This document shows, piece by piece, positions 18,160 through 25,599 of a stretch of DNA of 64,000 bases; within the stretch, counting starts at the first letter, position 1, and every line of letters begins with the position of its first letter. The stretch lies in contig JAVJRK010000009.1 in assembly GCA_040218445.1 (NCBI GenBank), positions 1-64,000 on the forward strand. The letters run 5' to 3'. Under the pieces are notes generated by a model. It was not told the DNA's origin. It made no database searches and was given only the letters and a program-made list of their open reading frames with translations. Both the position numbers and the translations under genes were made by a program. Source of the stretch: UBA1479 sp040218445. GTDB lineage: Bacteria > Pseudomonadota > Alphaproteobacteria > Rhodospirillales > Casp-alpha2.

Positions 18160-18204
18160 GACCAAAAACAAACGACCCCCTGCCGGTCAAATTCCGACAG
18201 GGGG
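18160..18204 (-). terminator. Rho-independent terminator of the porin gene
   Basis: On the minus strand an 11-bp stem (arms 18176-18186 and 18194-18204, one G-U pair in RNA) with a 7-base loop is followed by the T-rich run TTTGTTTTT. It lies 73 bases past the stop of the TorF-like porin gene and separates it from gatC. Confidence 0.85.
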
Positions 18205-18276
18205 CCATTTGCGGCTTTTATGGGCAACGAAGGCGTGCTTCGCCGTCCCTAAACCTTATCGTTCGGCAGCGTCCTA

Positions 18277-19029
18277 TTAGAAGGAAGCGGACAGCGTGCC
18301 GATCACGACTTCATCAGCCAGGCTGCTGCCGCTGATGGACGTGTCGACATACTGCACACCGATCGAGACATTATCCGTCAGGCCCAGGCTCGCGCCGATC
18401 GACCACGTGGTGTAGTCGGGCTGAGCGAAGGTTGCGTTTTTCTCGATCAACTGACGGCCGACGGACGCGTCAATCGTGATGCCGGCGAGAAAATCAACCG
18501 GAACTGAGTAGGACGCGCTGGCTGCGAACCAGTGACCGGTGCCGCTGCCGCCGAAGAAATCCGGCGAATAGGCATAATTGGCGCCGACCGACAGGCCGTC
18601 CATAACGTCATAGGACAGACCCAGGGCAACTTCCCACAGGTCGTAGTTCACATTATCCGAAGCACCCGGATAGGAATAATAAATGAAACCAACATCCCAG
18701 CCGATATCCATGACGGAACCGGCGATACCGCCATAGTAATCGATTTCAGCACTTGCCTTGTCGCCGTCACCGAAGTCCACGTTGGAACCCCAGGTGCCGA
18801 GGTAGACGGACGTATCGCTCACGCCGGTGTCGATGGACCAGTCGATCCCGCCCTGAAGGGCAGGTTTCTGAGAAGACTGGTCAAGACCACGGAAGCGGTA
18901 TTCGGTCACGATGCCGGCGTTGGCCGAGAACGTACCGGGGAACTTCATCCCTTCGGCTTGCGCCGGCAGGGACAGCCCCATAACCGCCATAAATCCGAGG
19001 GCACTCAAAAGCCGCACCACTGATGCCAT
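18277..19029 (-). CDS. TorF-family putative porin
   Basis: A 250-residue outer-membrane beta-barrel protein. It has a signal peptide ending near AQAEG (about residue 22), then alternating amphipathic strands, ending in the C-terminal aromatic GTLSASF typical of outer-membrane proteins. The VTEYRFRGLDQSSQKPALQ segment near residues 40-58 is characteristic of the TorF/Gcw_chp group. The start at 19029 has AAGGA 8 bases upstream. It is a monocistronic unit with its own terminator and an AT-rich upstream region carrying candidate regulator sites. Substrate is unknown. Confidence 0.85.
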   Translation of the reverse strand: MASVVRLLSALGFMAVMGLSLPAQAEGMKFPGTFSANAGIVTEYRFRGLDQSSQKPALQGGIDWSIDTGVSDTSVYLGTWGSNVDFGDGDKASAEIDYYGGIAGSVMDIGWDVGFIYYSYPGASDNVNYDLWEVALGLSYDVMDGLSVGANYAYSPDFFGGSGTGHWFAASASYSVPVDFLAGITIDASVGRQLIEKNATFAQPDYTTWSIGASLGLTDNVSIGVQYVDTSISGSSLADEVVIGTLSASF

Positions 19030-19121
19030 TTTCTTGATCCTTTTTGACAATTTACCCGAGGCATACACCCCACGGTTTTGGTGGTAGCAAATTGGATGCC
19101 AGATACGTATCAAATATTTTA

Positions 19122-19135
19122 TTGTTTAATATCAA
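19122..19135. promoter_or_regulatory. Candidate FNR/FixK-type box upstream of the porin gene
   Basis: TTGTTTAATATCAA matches the FNR-family consensus TTGAT-N4-ATCAA at nine of ten positions. It is about 95-105 bases upstream of the porin ATG. A chance match in AT-rich DNA is possible. Confidence 0.35.
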
Positions 19136-19162
19136 TACATTATATCAATTCATCAGGCTTGA

Positions 19163-19180
19163 TGTTGCAATAATGCAACA
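19163..19180. promoter_or_regulatory. Perfect inverted repeat upstream of the porin gene
   Basis: TGTTGCA-ATAA-TGCAACA is a perfect 7-bp inverted repeat with a 4-base spacer, about 135-150 bases upstream of the porin start. The symmetry fits a dimeric regulator site; the regulator is unknown. Confidence 0.4.
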
Positions 19181-19425
19181 CTTAAATGTTTAAAATATCA
19201 CCATTAAAAATAAAATGATTATTTTTTATGCAAAAATTGACCAGAAATCACATGGAGCCGGGACGCATTTCGATCCGCTGACGAGAATTCCCCCAATCAT
19301 TCCGGATGCGCGCCGAAACAAGCCCGGAACCGACCAGATAACTCGCAGAATTTATCTATGATTGGGGATCATTGATGCAAAAAGGTCACGCCCGCCAGCC
19401 CGTGCCCGGCGTGCAAATGGGCCCG

Positions 19426-20289
19426 TCAGCCACCCGATGCGCGCAACGCACGCGCCAAGTCCGACCAAAAGGCAGGGGTCCACGACCGGGCCGCCAAACC
19501 GATGGCCGCCACGAGGGCTGTCGCCACATTCACCACCGGAACCGGGTCTTCCTTTTTCTTCGCCAAGTACTTATCGACGCTGACGCTGTCCAACTTCACC
19601 CGGCCTTTTTCCGCGTCGTACAACAGGTTGGTGGAAAATACGCGCTCGTATTCCTGCGCGAGTTCCAGAACATCCATACCGATCTGGTGTATTGATCGGT
19701 CACCACCGTTATACGGTCCTTCGGTAATGAACAGCGGCATATCGAACGCAAACGAACTTCCGCCACGCCGACATTCCAGAACCGCCCGATAGTCCACGGA
19801 ATTAAACATCTGGCCCTCAATCGGGCTTTCCCCTTCGAACACCACGCGATAGGCGCAATTCCCGCCGGAAATCGCGATTTTTCCCGTCAGCGGCTCTTCA
19901 ACGACGGCATTGATCAGCGGCATCAACACCGGCCCGTAAACAAACCCCAAATCCTTGCCATCAACCCGCACGGCCATCCAACTGCCTTTTGCCGACCCCG
20001 CCACGTCGATGCGTTCGCCTTCCTGGAAGCTGCCGATCTTTTTACCCTTGGTATCCGGCTCCGCGCGGACATTCAGTTCCTTGGTCACGACATAGGTGCC
20101 GGGTTTGGGGGAAACGGGATGCCCCAGGAATGTGATATCCGCAGCGGACAGCGGCCGCACGTTCAGCCCCCCCGCCATTACCCCGACAAGGCACAATACA
20201 GCACAGCACCTCACAAAATGTGCCGCGATCGACTTGCTCAGAAACACTGGCCTGACTATCGGCTTGAAGAAATGATGTGGCCGTCTCAT
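19426..20289 (-). CDS. Exported SH3-domain protein, unknown role
   Basis: A 287-residue secreted or membrane-anchored protein. A hydrophobic signal segment spans about residues 26-48. An SH3b domain follows (about 62-118: TKELNVRAEPDTKGKKIGSF, then GSWMAVRVDGKDLGFVYG). The remaining 150 residues contain two conserved-looking cysteines (GGNCAYR and VLECRR) and a weakly hydrophobic C-terminal segment. Bacterial SH3 domains usually bind cell-wall or protein ligands; no enzyme domain is recognisable. It stands alone, divergent from ruvX. Confidence 0.7.
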   Translation of the reverse strand: MRRPHHFFKPIVRPVFLSKSIAAHFVRCCAVLCLVGVMAGGLNVRPLSAADITFLGHPVSPKPGTYVVTKELNVRAEPDTKGKKIGSFQEGERIDVAGSAKGSWMAVRVDGKDLGFVYGPVLMPLINAVVEEPLTGKIAISGGNCAYRVVFEGESPIEGQMFNSVDYRAVLECRRGGSSFAFDMPLFITEGPYNGGDRSIHQIGMDVLELAQEYERVFSTNLLYDAEKGRVKLDSVSVDKYLAKKKEDPVPVVNVATALVAAIGLAARSWTPAFWSDLARALRASGG

Positions 20290-20457
20290 CGCCGAACCGC
20301 CTTATTCAGCTCCGCGGACCTCCCGCGATAAGTGAAAGAAGTGACCTATCCAATCGGATATATGTTACCTCTATCAACGAGTTAGCACCACCCAACAATT
20401 CCCGGAGCGGTTGCCGCATGATCATCGGCCCCGCATGGGATCATGGAGGATAATCCC

Positions 20458-20916
20458 GTGGCCGTCATGGCGCTGTCGGAATTGAAATCAGGCCTTGCCC
20501 CCCAGGGCCGCCTGATGGGCCTGGATCTGGGCAGCAAGACCATCGGGCTTGCGCTGTCGGATGTCCTACGCACCATTGCCACGCCCTATGACACCATAAA
20601 ACGCACCAAGTTCACGGCCGACGCCCAGGCGCTGCTGTCTTTTATCGACACCGAAGAAGTTCGGGGGCTTGTCATCGGCCTTCCCATCAGCATGGACGGC
20701 AGTGAAGGCCCACGCTGTCAGTCGACACGCCAATTCGCGACGAACTTTCTGGAAAAGCGGGAAATCCCCATCGCGTTCTGGGATGAACGCCTGTCCACGG
20801 TCGCCGTGGAACGCATGCTGATCGACAACGTCGACATGACCCGTCAGCGCCGTGGGCAGGTTGTCGACAAACTGGCGGCGGCCTACATCCTACAAGGCGC
20901 TTTGGACGCACGATAA
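20458..20916 (+). CDS. ruvX: Holliday-junction resolvase-like RNase-H-fold protein RuvX
   Basis: A 152-residue RuvX/YqgF protein, a putative Holliday-junction resolvase that also acts in 16S rRNA maturation. It shows the RNase-H-fold motif MGLDLGSKTIGLALSD (first catalytic Asp), the middle acidic strand VRGLVIGLP, and DERLSTVAVE. GGAGGA lies 8 bases before a GTG at 20458, which I take as the start; ATGs at 20443 and 20467 are alternatives. Length fits the family. Confidence 0.9.
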   Translation: MAVMALSELKSGLAPQGRLMGLDLGSKTIGLALSDVLRTIATPYDTIKRTKFTADAQALLSFIDTEEVRGLVIGLPISMDGSEGPRCQSTRQFATNFLEKREIPIAFWDERLSTVAVERMLIDNVDMTRQRRGQVVDKLAAAYILQGALDAR

Positions 20917-20959
20917 GCCCAAGCCCCCGACATTCCACATAAGTCAGGCATCTGCTCCG

Positions 20960-21811
20960 TCAGGTTTGCGCCAGACGGAACCCGCGTTTCCCGGAATGCT
21001 TAACCTCGTACATCGCCTGGTCGGCGATACGGATCAAGTCTTCGGCATTACTCGCATTCTCCGGATATTGTGCGATGCCGACGCTCGCACCGATCATCAC
21101 CGTTTCTCTTTTGACACTGAACGGGCGGCTCAATTCATCGACGATCGATTGCGCGACCTGCGCAACGTCGGGCGCATTGGAAACATGGTTCAGAATCATG
21201 GTGAACTCGTCGCCGCCATAGCGTGCCACCGTGTCCGAGGCACGCACCCGCGCAACCAAACGCACAGCGACCTGATGCAAGATCATATCGCCGGCTTCAT
21301 GGCCCAAGCTGTCATTGACTTCCTTGAACCCGTCGAGGTCAATAAACAGCACCCCGATCCGCAGTTTCTCCCGGGCCGCCTGAAGAAGCCCCACATTCAA
21401 TCGGTCCATGAAAAGCGACCGGTTGGGCAGACCGGTGACCTCGTCATGGTTGGCCAAATAAGCGATTTGCTGTTCGGCCATGCGGTATTCGGTCAAATCC
21501 GTGAAAGTCCTCACAATACCGCCGGACGGCATTCGCGATTGGCGCAACAGCACCGTACGGCCGCCTGAAAAATCGATCTCACCGGGCCCGACAAACGCAT
21601 CGGCGATCATTTTTTCACCGCCCGCCGCTTCCATTAATGTGGAAAACGCCGTGCCCGGGCGGAACGCGTCAGCAATCGGGTGAAACAGATCCAGGCAGAC
21701 CTGATTGGCGAACAAAAGGTTGTCGTCCGAATCGAAAACGGCGACTCCGTCATGCAGCCTGTTCAATACCTCCGGCAAGAGCGGATCTTCGAGATTCATT
21801 TCGTCGCTCAT
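20960..21811 (-). CDS. PAS-GGDEF diguanylate cyclase
   Basis: A 283-residue enzyme making cyclic di-GMP from GTP. An N-terminal PAS-like domain (about 8-110; NRLHDGVAVFDSDDNLLFAN) precedes the cyclase domain. The active site RYGGDEF is intact, and RASD lies exactly five residues before it, giving the RxxD product-inhibition site. No EAL domain and no membrane segment are present. The start at 21811 is preferred over a TTG at 21832; neither has a clear ribosome site. The PAS ligand is unknown. Confidence 0.9.
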   Translation of the reverse strand: MSDEMNLEDPLLPEVLNRLHDGVAVFDSDDNLLFANQVCLDLFHPIADAFRPGTAFSTLMEAAGGEKMIADAFVGPGEIDFSGGRTVLLRQSRMPSGGIVRTFTDLTEYRMAEQQIAYLANHDEVTGLPNRSLFMDRLNVGLLQAAREKLRIGVLFIDLDGFKEVNDSLGHEAGDMILHQVAVRLVARVRASDTVARYGGDEFTMILNHVSNAPDVAQVAQSIVDELSRPFSVKRETVMIGASVGIAQYPENASNAEDLIRIADQAMYEVKHSGKRGFRLAQT

Positions 21812-21957
21812 GGATGGGGTGCTACCGTGCAAAACCCTTGTATTTATTCACTCAACCGCATTGCCAAGCAAACATATCATGCCATTAACCGCGCCCTGCG
21901 ACAAAGGTATGGAATTTTGCGTGACCCCATCCGCACGGCAGCCTATATTCCGGCCCC

Positions 21958-22929
21958 ATGAATTCCGGCGACACGGCACTAACAGATTTCCCCCATCGCC
22001 ATTTGCTCGGCATCGAAGGGCTGACACCGGCGGAAATCACCTTCCTTTTGGATCGCTCCGAAACCTACGTCGAACAGAACAGACAGTCCGACAAGAAGAA
22101 GTCGGTGCTGCGCGGACGAACCGTCATCAACCTGTTCTTCGAAGCCTCGACCCGCACCCGCACGTCGTTCGAGCTGGCCGGCAAGCGCCTGGGCGGCGAC
22201 GTCATAAACATGTCGATTTCGGGCAGTTCGATCAAAAAAGGGGAAACCCTGGTCGATACCGCGATGACCCTGAACGCCATGCACCCGGACGTGCTGGTCG
22301 TGCGTCATTCTGATTCGGGTGCCGTCAAGTTGTTGTCGGAAAAGGTCAATTGCGCAGTCATCAACGCCGGCGACGGCAGCCATGAACACCCGACGCAGGC
22401 CTTGCTGGATGCCCTGACCATTCGCCGTCGCCTGGGCCGTCTGGCCGGGCTGCAGGTCGCGATCTGCGGTGATATTCTGCATTCGCGTGTTGCCCGGTCC
22501 AACATTCACCTGCTGACGACCATGGGGGCCCGCGTGCGCCTGATCGCACCGAAGACGCTGATCCCCTTCGGCGCGGAACGCCTGGGCGTAGAGGTCTTCC
22601 ACGACATGGCCGAGGGTCTGAAGGATTGCGACATCGTGATGATGCTGCGCCTGCAGCAGGAACGCATGAAATCCAACTATTTCCCTTCGGTGCGCGAGTA
22701 TTTCACCTATTTCGGCCTTGATTACGACATGCTGGCCCATGCCAAACCGGATGCCCTGATCATGCATCCGGGCCCCATGAACCGGGGGGTGGAAATCGAT
22801 TCGGAAGTGGCCGACGACTTTTACCGTTCGGTCATTCGCGAACAGGTCGAGATGGGCGTCGCCGTCCGCATGGCGGCGCTTGAAATCCTCGCCCACAATC
22901 TGGAACCCCTGTCCGAAACCAACTTGTGA
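21958..22929 (+). CDS. pyrB: Aspartate carbamoyltransferase catalytic subunit
   Basis: A 323-residue PyrB, which condenses carbamoyl phosphate and aspartate in pyrimidine synthesis. Carbamoyl-phosphate binding motif FFEASTRTRTSFELA and the HPTQALLD motif are present, with the aspartate-domain loop near MLRLQQERM. No pyrI regulatory subunit is nearby. Instead, a dihydroorotase-like gene lacking several metal ligands starts 20 bases later, the arrangement known from Pseudomonas, where such a protein is a structural subunit of the enzyme. Confidence 0.96.
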   Translation: MNSGDTALTDFPHRHLLGIEGLTPAEITFLLDRSETYVEQNRQSDKKKSVLRGRTVINLFFEASTRTRTSFELAGKRLGGDVINMSISGSSIKKGETLVDTAMTLNAMHPDVLVVRHSDSGAVKLLSEKVNCAVINAGDGSHEHPTQALLDALTIRRRLGRLAGLQVAICGDILHSRVARSNIHLLTTMGARVRLIAPKTLIPFGAERLGVEVFHDMAEGLKDCDIVMMLRLQQERMKSNYFPSVREYFTYFGLDYDMLAHAKPDALIMHPGPMNRGVEIDSEVADDFYRSVIREQVEMGVAVRMAALEILAHNLEPLSETNL

Positions 22930-22948
22930 CGGAACCCGAGTCTAAGAC

Positions 22949-24265
22949 ATGGCGGTAAAACTGGACGAACCCCTGGGCCGCGTAGCCTATGTCAACGCCC
23001 GCATCCTTGACCCGGCCGAAGGCTGGGACGGGAACGGCGGCGTGCTGACCGATGGCGAAAGCATCGCCGATGCCGGCCCGGGATTGTTCGACACGGGTGT
23101 TCCCGAAGATGCAAAGGTGATCGATTGCGAAGGCGCCTGCCTGGCCCCCGGCCTGATCGATATCCGCGCCCATCTGGGGGAACCCGGCGAAGAGCAGAAG
23201 GAAACCTTTGCCACCGCCGGTCGGGCCGCCACCGCAGGCGGTGTCACATCACTGCTTTGCCTGCCGGATACGGATCCCTGCATCGACGACATGTCCGTGG
23301 TCGAATTCGTCGCCCGCCGGGCGCGCATGGCCGGCTTGGCCAAGGTTTATCCTTACGGTTCGGTCACGAAGAAGCTTGCCGGGAACGAACTCGCAGAACT
23401 GAAGCTTCTCAACGATTCCGGGGCCGTCGCCTTCACGGACGGCACGCGCACGATTTCCGATCCGCTGGTAATGCGCCAGGCGCTCAGCTATGCCGCGACC
23501 TTCGGCCTGCTGATCTGTCAGCATCCGGAAGAACCGTCGTTGGCCCGCGACGGCGTGATGAACCAGGGTGAGAACGCGACCCGCCTGGGCCTTGCCGGCA
23601 TTCCCAGGGAAGCCGAAATCATCATCATCGAGCGGGACATCCGCTTGGTTGAAATGACCGGCGGGCGCCTGCATTTCGCCAACATCTCGACCTCGGAAAG
23701 CATTAATGTCATCCGCCGCGCCAAGGATCGCGGCCTGGACATCACCTGCGATACGGCACCGCCCTATTTCGCGCTCAACGAGCACGCCATCGGCGACTAC
23801 CGCACCTTCGCCAAATTGGCCCCGCCGCTGCGCGACGAGAATGATCGGCAGGCGATCGTTCAGGCCATCGCCGACGGGGTGATCGATTGCATCGCATCCG
23901 ACCACACGCCCCAAGACGAGGAATCGAAACGCCTGCCTTTCGCCCTGGCGGCATCGGGCGGCATTGGGCTGGAAACCCTGCTGCCGATGACCATGGAGCT
24001 TTATCACAACGGTCATCTGACCCTGCTGCGGGCACTGGAGCTTATCACCAACGCACCGGCAACCTTGATGGGCATGGAGGCCGGCCGCCTGAAGGCCGGC
24101 GCCCCCGCGGACCTGGTCCTGTTCGATCCGGACCGCAGTTGGAAGGTCAATGCGGATGCCCTCAATTCCAAATCCAAGAATTCCCCATTCGACGGCCGTC
24201 CGGTCCAGGGTCTTGTCCTGCGCACGGTGATCGACGGCCGTACCGTCCATCTGCATGGGAACTGA
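22949..24265 (+). CDS. Dihydroorotase-like protein, probably non-catalytic (PyrC')
   Basis: A 438-residue protein of the class I dihydroorotase family. The amidohydrolase HxH motif is replaced by R73-A-H75 (DIRAHLGEPG where active enzymes have DxHxHxREPG). The second histidine ligand in the H-(x)-ST segment is N245 (HFANIST), the usual TPHH is APPY, and the DHAPH motif reads SDHTPQ. H192 and D318 remain. Loss of several zinc ligands suggests an inactive, structural partner of the adjacent PyrB, as with Pseudomonas PyrC'. An active dihydroorotase would then have to be encoded elsewhere. The family assignment is certain; the loss of activity is inference. Confidence 0.85.
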   Translation: MAVKLDEPLGRVAYVNARILDPAEGWDGNGGVLTDGESIADAGPGLFDTGVPEDAKVIDCEGACLAPGLIDIRAHLGEPGEEQKETFATAGRAATAGGVTSLLCLPDTDPCIDDMSVVEFVARRARMAGLAKVYPYGSVTKKLAGNELAELKLLNDSGAVAFTDGTRTISDPLVMRQALSYAATFGLLICQHPEEPSLARDGVMNQGENATRLGLAGIPREAEIIIIERDIRLVEMTGGRLHFANISTSESINVIRRAKDRGLDITCDTAPPYFALNEHAIGDYRTFAKLAPPLRDENDRQAIVQAIADGVIDCIASDHTPQDEESKRLPFALAASGGIGLETLLPMTMELYHNGHLTLLRALELITNAPATLMGMEAGRLKAGAPADLVLFDPDRSWKVNADALNSKSKNSPFDGRPVQGLVLRTVIDGRTVHLHGN

Positions 24266-24269
24266 GGCC

Positions 24270-24905
24270 ATGTCCGGTGGGCTGGATACGAACATTGCGT
24301 TTGTGCTGGCGGCACTTGGCGGATACCTGCTGGGCTCCGTTCCGTTCGGATTGGTTCTTACCCGCATGGCTGGCCTGGGCGACATCCGTCAGGTTGGTTC
24401 CGGCAACATCGGCGCAACGAACGTCCTGCGCACCGGGCACAAGGGCCTGGCGCTGGCTACCCTGATCTGTGATTCCGGCAAGGGTGCGGCCGCGGCATTG
24501 ATGGCGGCGTATCTATGGGGGGCAGAAGCCGGGATGATCGCCGGGTTCGCCGGAGTCGTCGGCCACAACTTCCCGGTCTGGCTTAAATTCAAAGGCGGCA
24601 AGGGGGTTGCGACCACACTGGGCGTCCTGCTGGCCGTTGATTTCATGACCGGGTTGGCGGTCTGCGCGACCTGGCTGTTGGTCGCAGGGACCTTCCGCTA
24701 TTCGTCGTTGGCGGCCCTCGGGGCGTTGGCGGCAGCACCGTTCTATGCGTTCTGGATCGTCGGGCCCGCCATGGCCTGGATGGCGGGCGGGTTGGCCGTC
24801 CTGGCCTTTATCCGCCATAAGGAAAATATCCAAAGGCTGGTCACCGGCAAGGAAAGCAAGATCGGTCAAAAATCCAAATCGGACGAAACGCCGCCCGGCG
24901 CCTAG
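24270..24905 (+). CDS. plsY: Glycerol-3-phosphate acyltransferase PlsY
   Basis: A membrane acyltransferase of 211 residues from this start, transferring acyl groups from acyl-phosphate to glycerol-3-phosphate in phospholipid synthesis. Family motifs are GYLLGSVPFGLVL, the glycine-rich GSGNIGATNVLRTG, and FKGGKGVATTLGVL, which bind glycerol phosphate and acyl phosphate; about five membrane helices. An in-frame ATG at 24255 overlapping the previous gene is also possible. It ends in a stop codon located at the tip of a strong hairpin (24891-24916). Confidence 0.94.
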   Translation: MSGGLDTNIAFVLAALGGYLLGSVPFGLVLTRMAGLGDIRQVGSGNIGATNVLRTGHKGLALATLICDSGKGAAAALMAAYLWGAEAGMIAGFAGVVGHNFPVWLKFKGGKGVATTLGVLLAVDFMTGLAVCATWLLVAGTFRYSSLAALGALAAAPFYAFWIVGPAMAWMAGGLAVLAFIRHKENIQRLVTGKESKIGQKSKSDETPPGA

Positions 24906-24916
24906 GCGCCGGACGG
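24891..24916. terminator. Bidirectional hairpin overlapping the plsY stop codon
   Basis: A perfect 18-base palindrome (CCGGCGCCTAGGCGCCGG, 24895-24912) is extended by three more base pairs beyond one mismatch. The plsY stop codon TAG lies in the loop. A short T-run follows on the plus strand (GTTTA). It sits between convergent genes and may serve both as a terminator. The T-run is weak, so confidence is moderate. Confidence 0.5.
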
Positions 24917-24934
24917 GTTTACGGCCTGTATGCG

Positions 24935-25279
24935 CTACAGGGTCTTGTTCAGCATCTGCGAACAGGCGGATACCACGATGGATTCCGGCGTTTCCTTGCC
25001 CGGCAGGGCGGTGGCGAATTCCTTCGCCAGACCGTCGCGCGCCTCACGCGCATCTGCCTGATAGCCCTGCAGATCCGGCGCCTTTTCCATGCCCTTCACA
25101 TGTTCCGCGGCCCGGGCGGCACAAACCGACGCCTGGGCATTGATCCATGCATCTTGAACCTCGTCGCGATTGACCTCTGCGGTCACCACCCATCCGTTGC
25201 TCATCGCAAGGAATACAAGGATGACCGCACCGGCGGCCGCGCCAAAGGAAAAGGGAATGGTTGATTTCGGCAGTTTCAT
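24935..25279 (-). CDS. Small single-pass membrane protein, unknown function
   Basis: A 114-residue protein. An N-terminal hydrophobic helix (about residues 9-27) is either a membrane anchor or an uncleaved signal; the rest is predicted helical and periplasmic, with two cysteines (VCAAR and SACSQ). The start at 25279 has AGGAG 7 bases upstream; a longer frame to 25444 is AT-rich noise. No family is recognised. It converges with plsY. Confidence 0.65.
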   Translation of the reverse strand: MKLPKSTIPFSFGAAAGAVILVFLAMSNGWVVTAEVNRDEVQDAWINAQASVCAARAAEHVKGMEKAPDLQGYQADAREARDGLAKEFATALPGKETPESIVVSACSQMLNKTL

Positions 25280-25599
25280 GCATTGCTCCTGTAGATAAAT
25301 TGAAATGCGGGATGTCCATCGACATGCCCGTCGCCAACACGCTTGATAACCGTGAAGGATTGTTTTCGCCGTCCGGATCAGACGATCCATTGCAACGACG
25401 AAAATCGCGCTATAAATATATAATAAATAGTATTGCAATTTCAATTAATTATATAAATTATTATTTACTGAATAAAATCAAATAAAAATAATAAATTATA
25501 AATCAAGTGAGTTATTTTTATAATAAGTACTTTATATATTTAATCTGTTCTTGATACACAAAGACCTGACGCAGCCCTTTCCTGAAATTTCACCCTTGC
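25280..25599. other. Intergenic region with extreme AT-rich island
   Basis: A 320-base gap. Bases about 25405-25550 are almost purely A and T, in sharp contrast to the GC-rich chromosome. The promoter of the small membrane-protein gene is expected on the minus strand. No gene, RNA or transposon end is evident. The AT-run could be a nucleoid-protein binding site or a replication/segregation element, but nothing in the sequence shows that. Confidence 0.5.

Larger units (their letters stand above)
19030..19425. other. AT-rich upstream region of the porin gene
   Basis: A 396-base gap. The half nearest the porin gene (19080-19240) is very AT-rich and holds the candidate FNR-like site and the inverted repeat listed separately; the porin promoter is expected here. 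The other half (19240-19425) is GC-rich and lies downstream of the SH3 gene; I see no gene in it. Confidence 0.5.
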
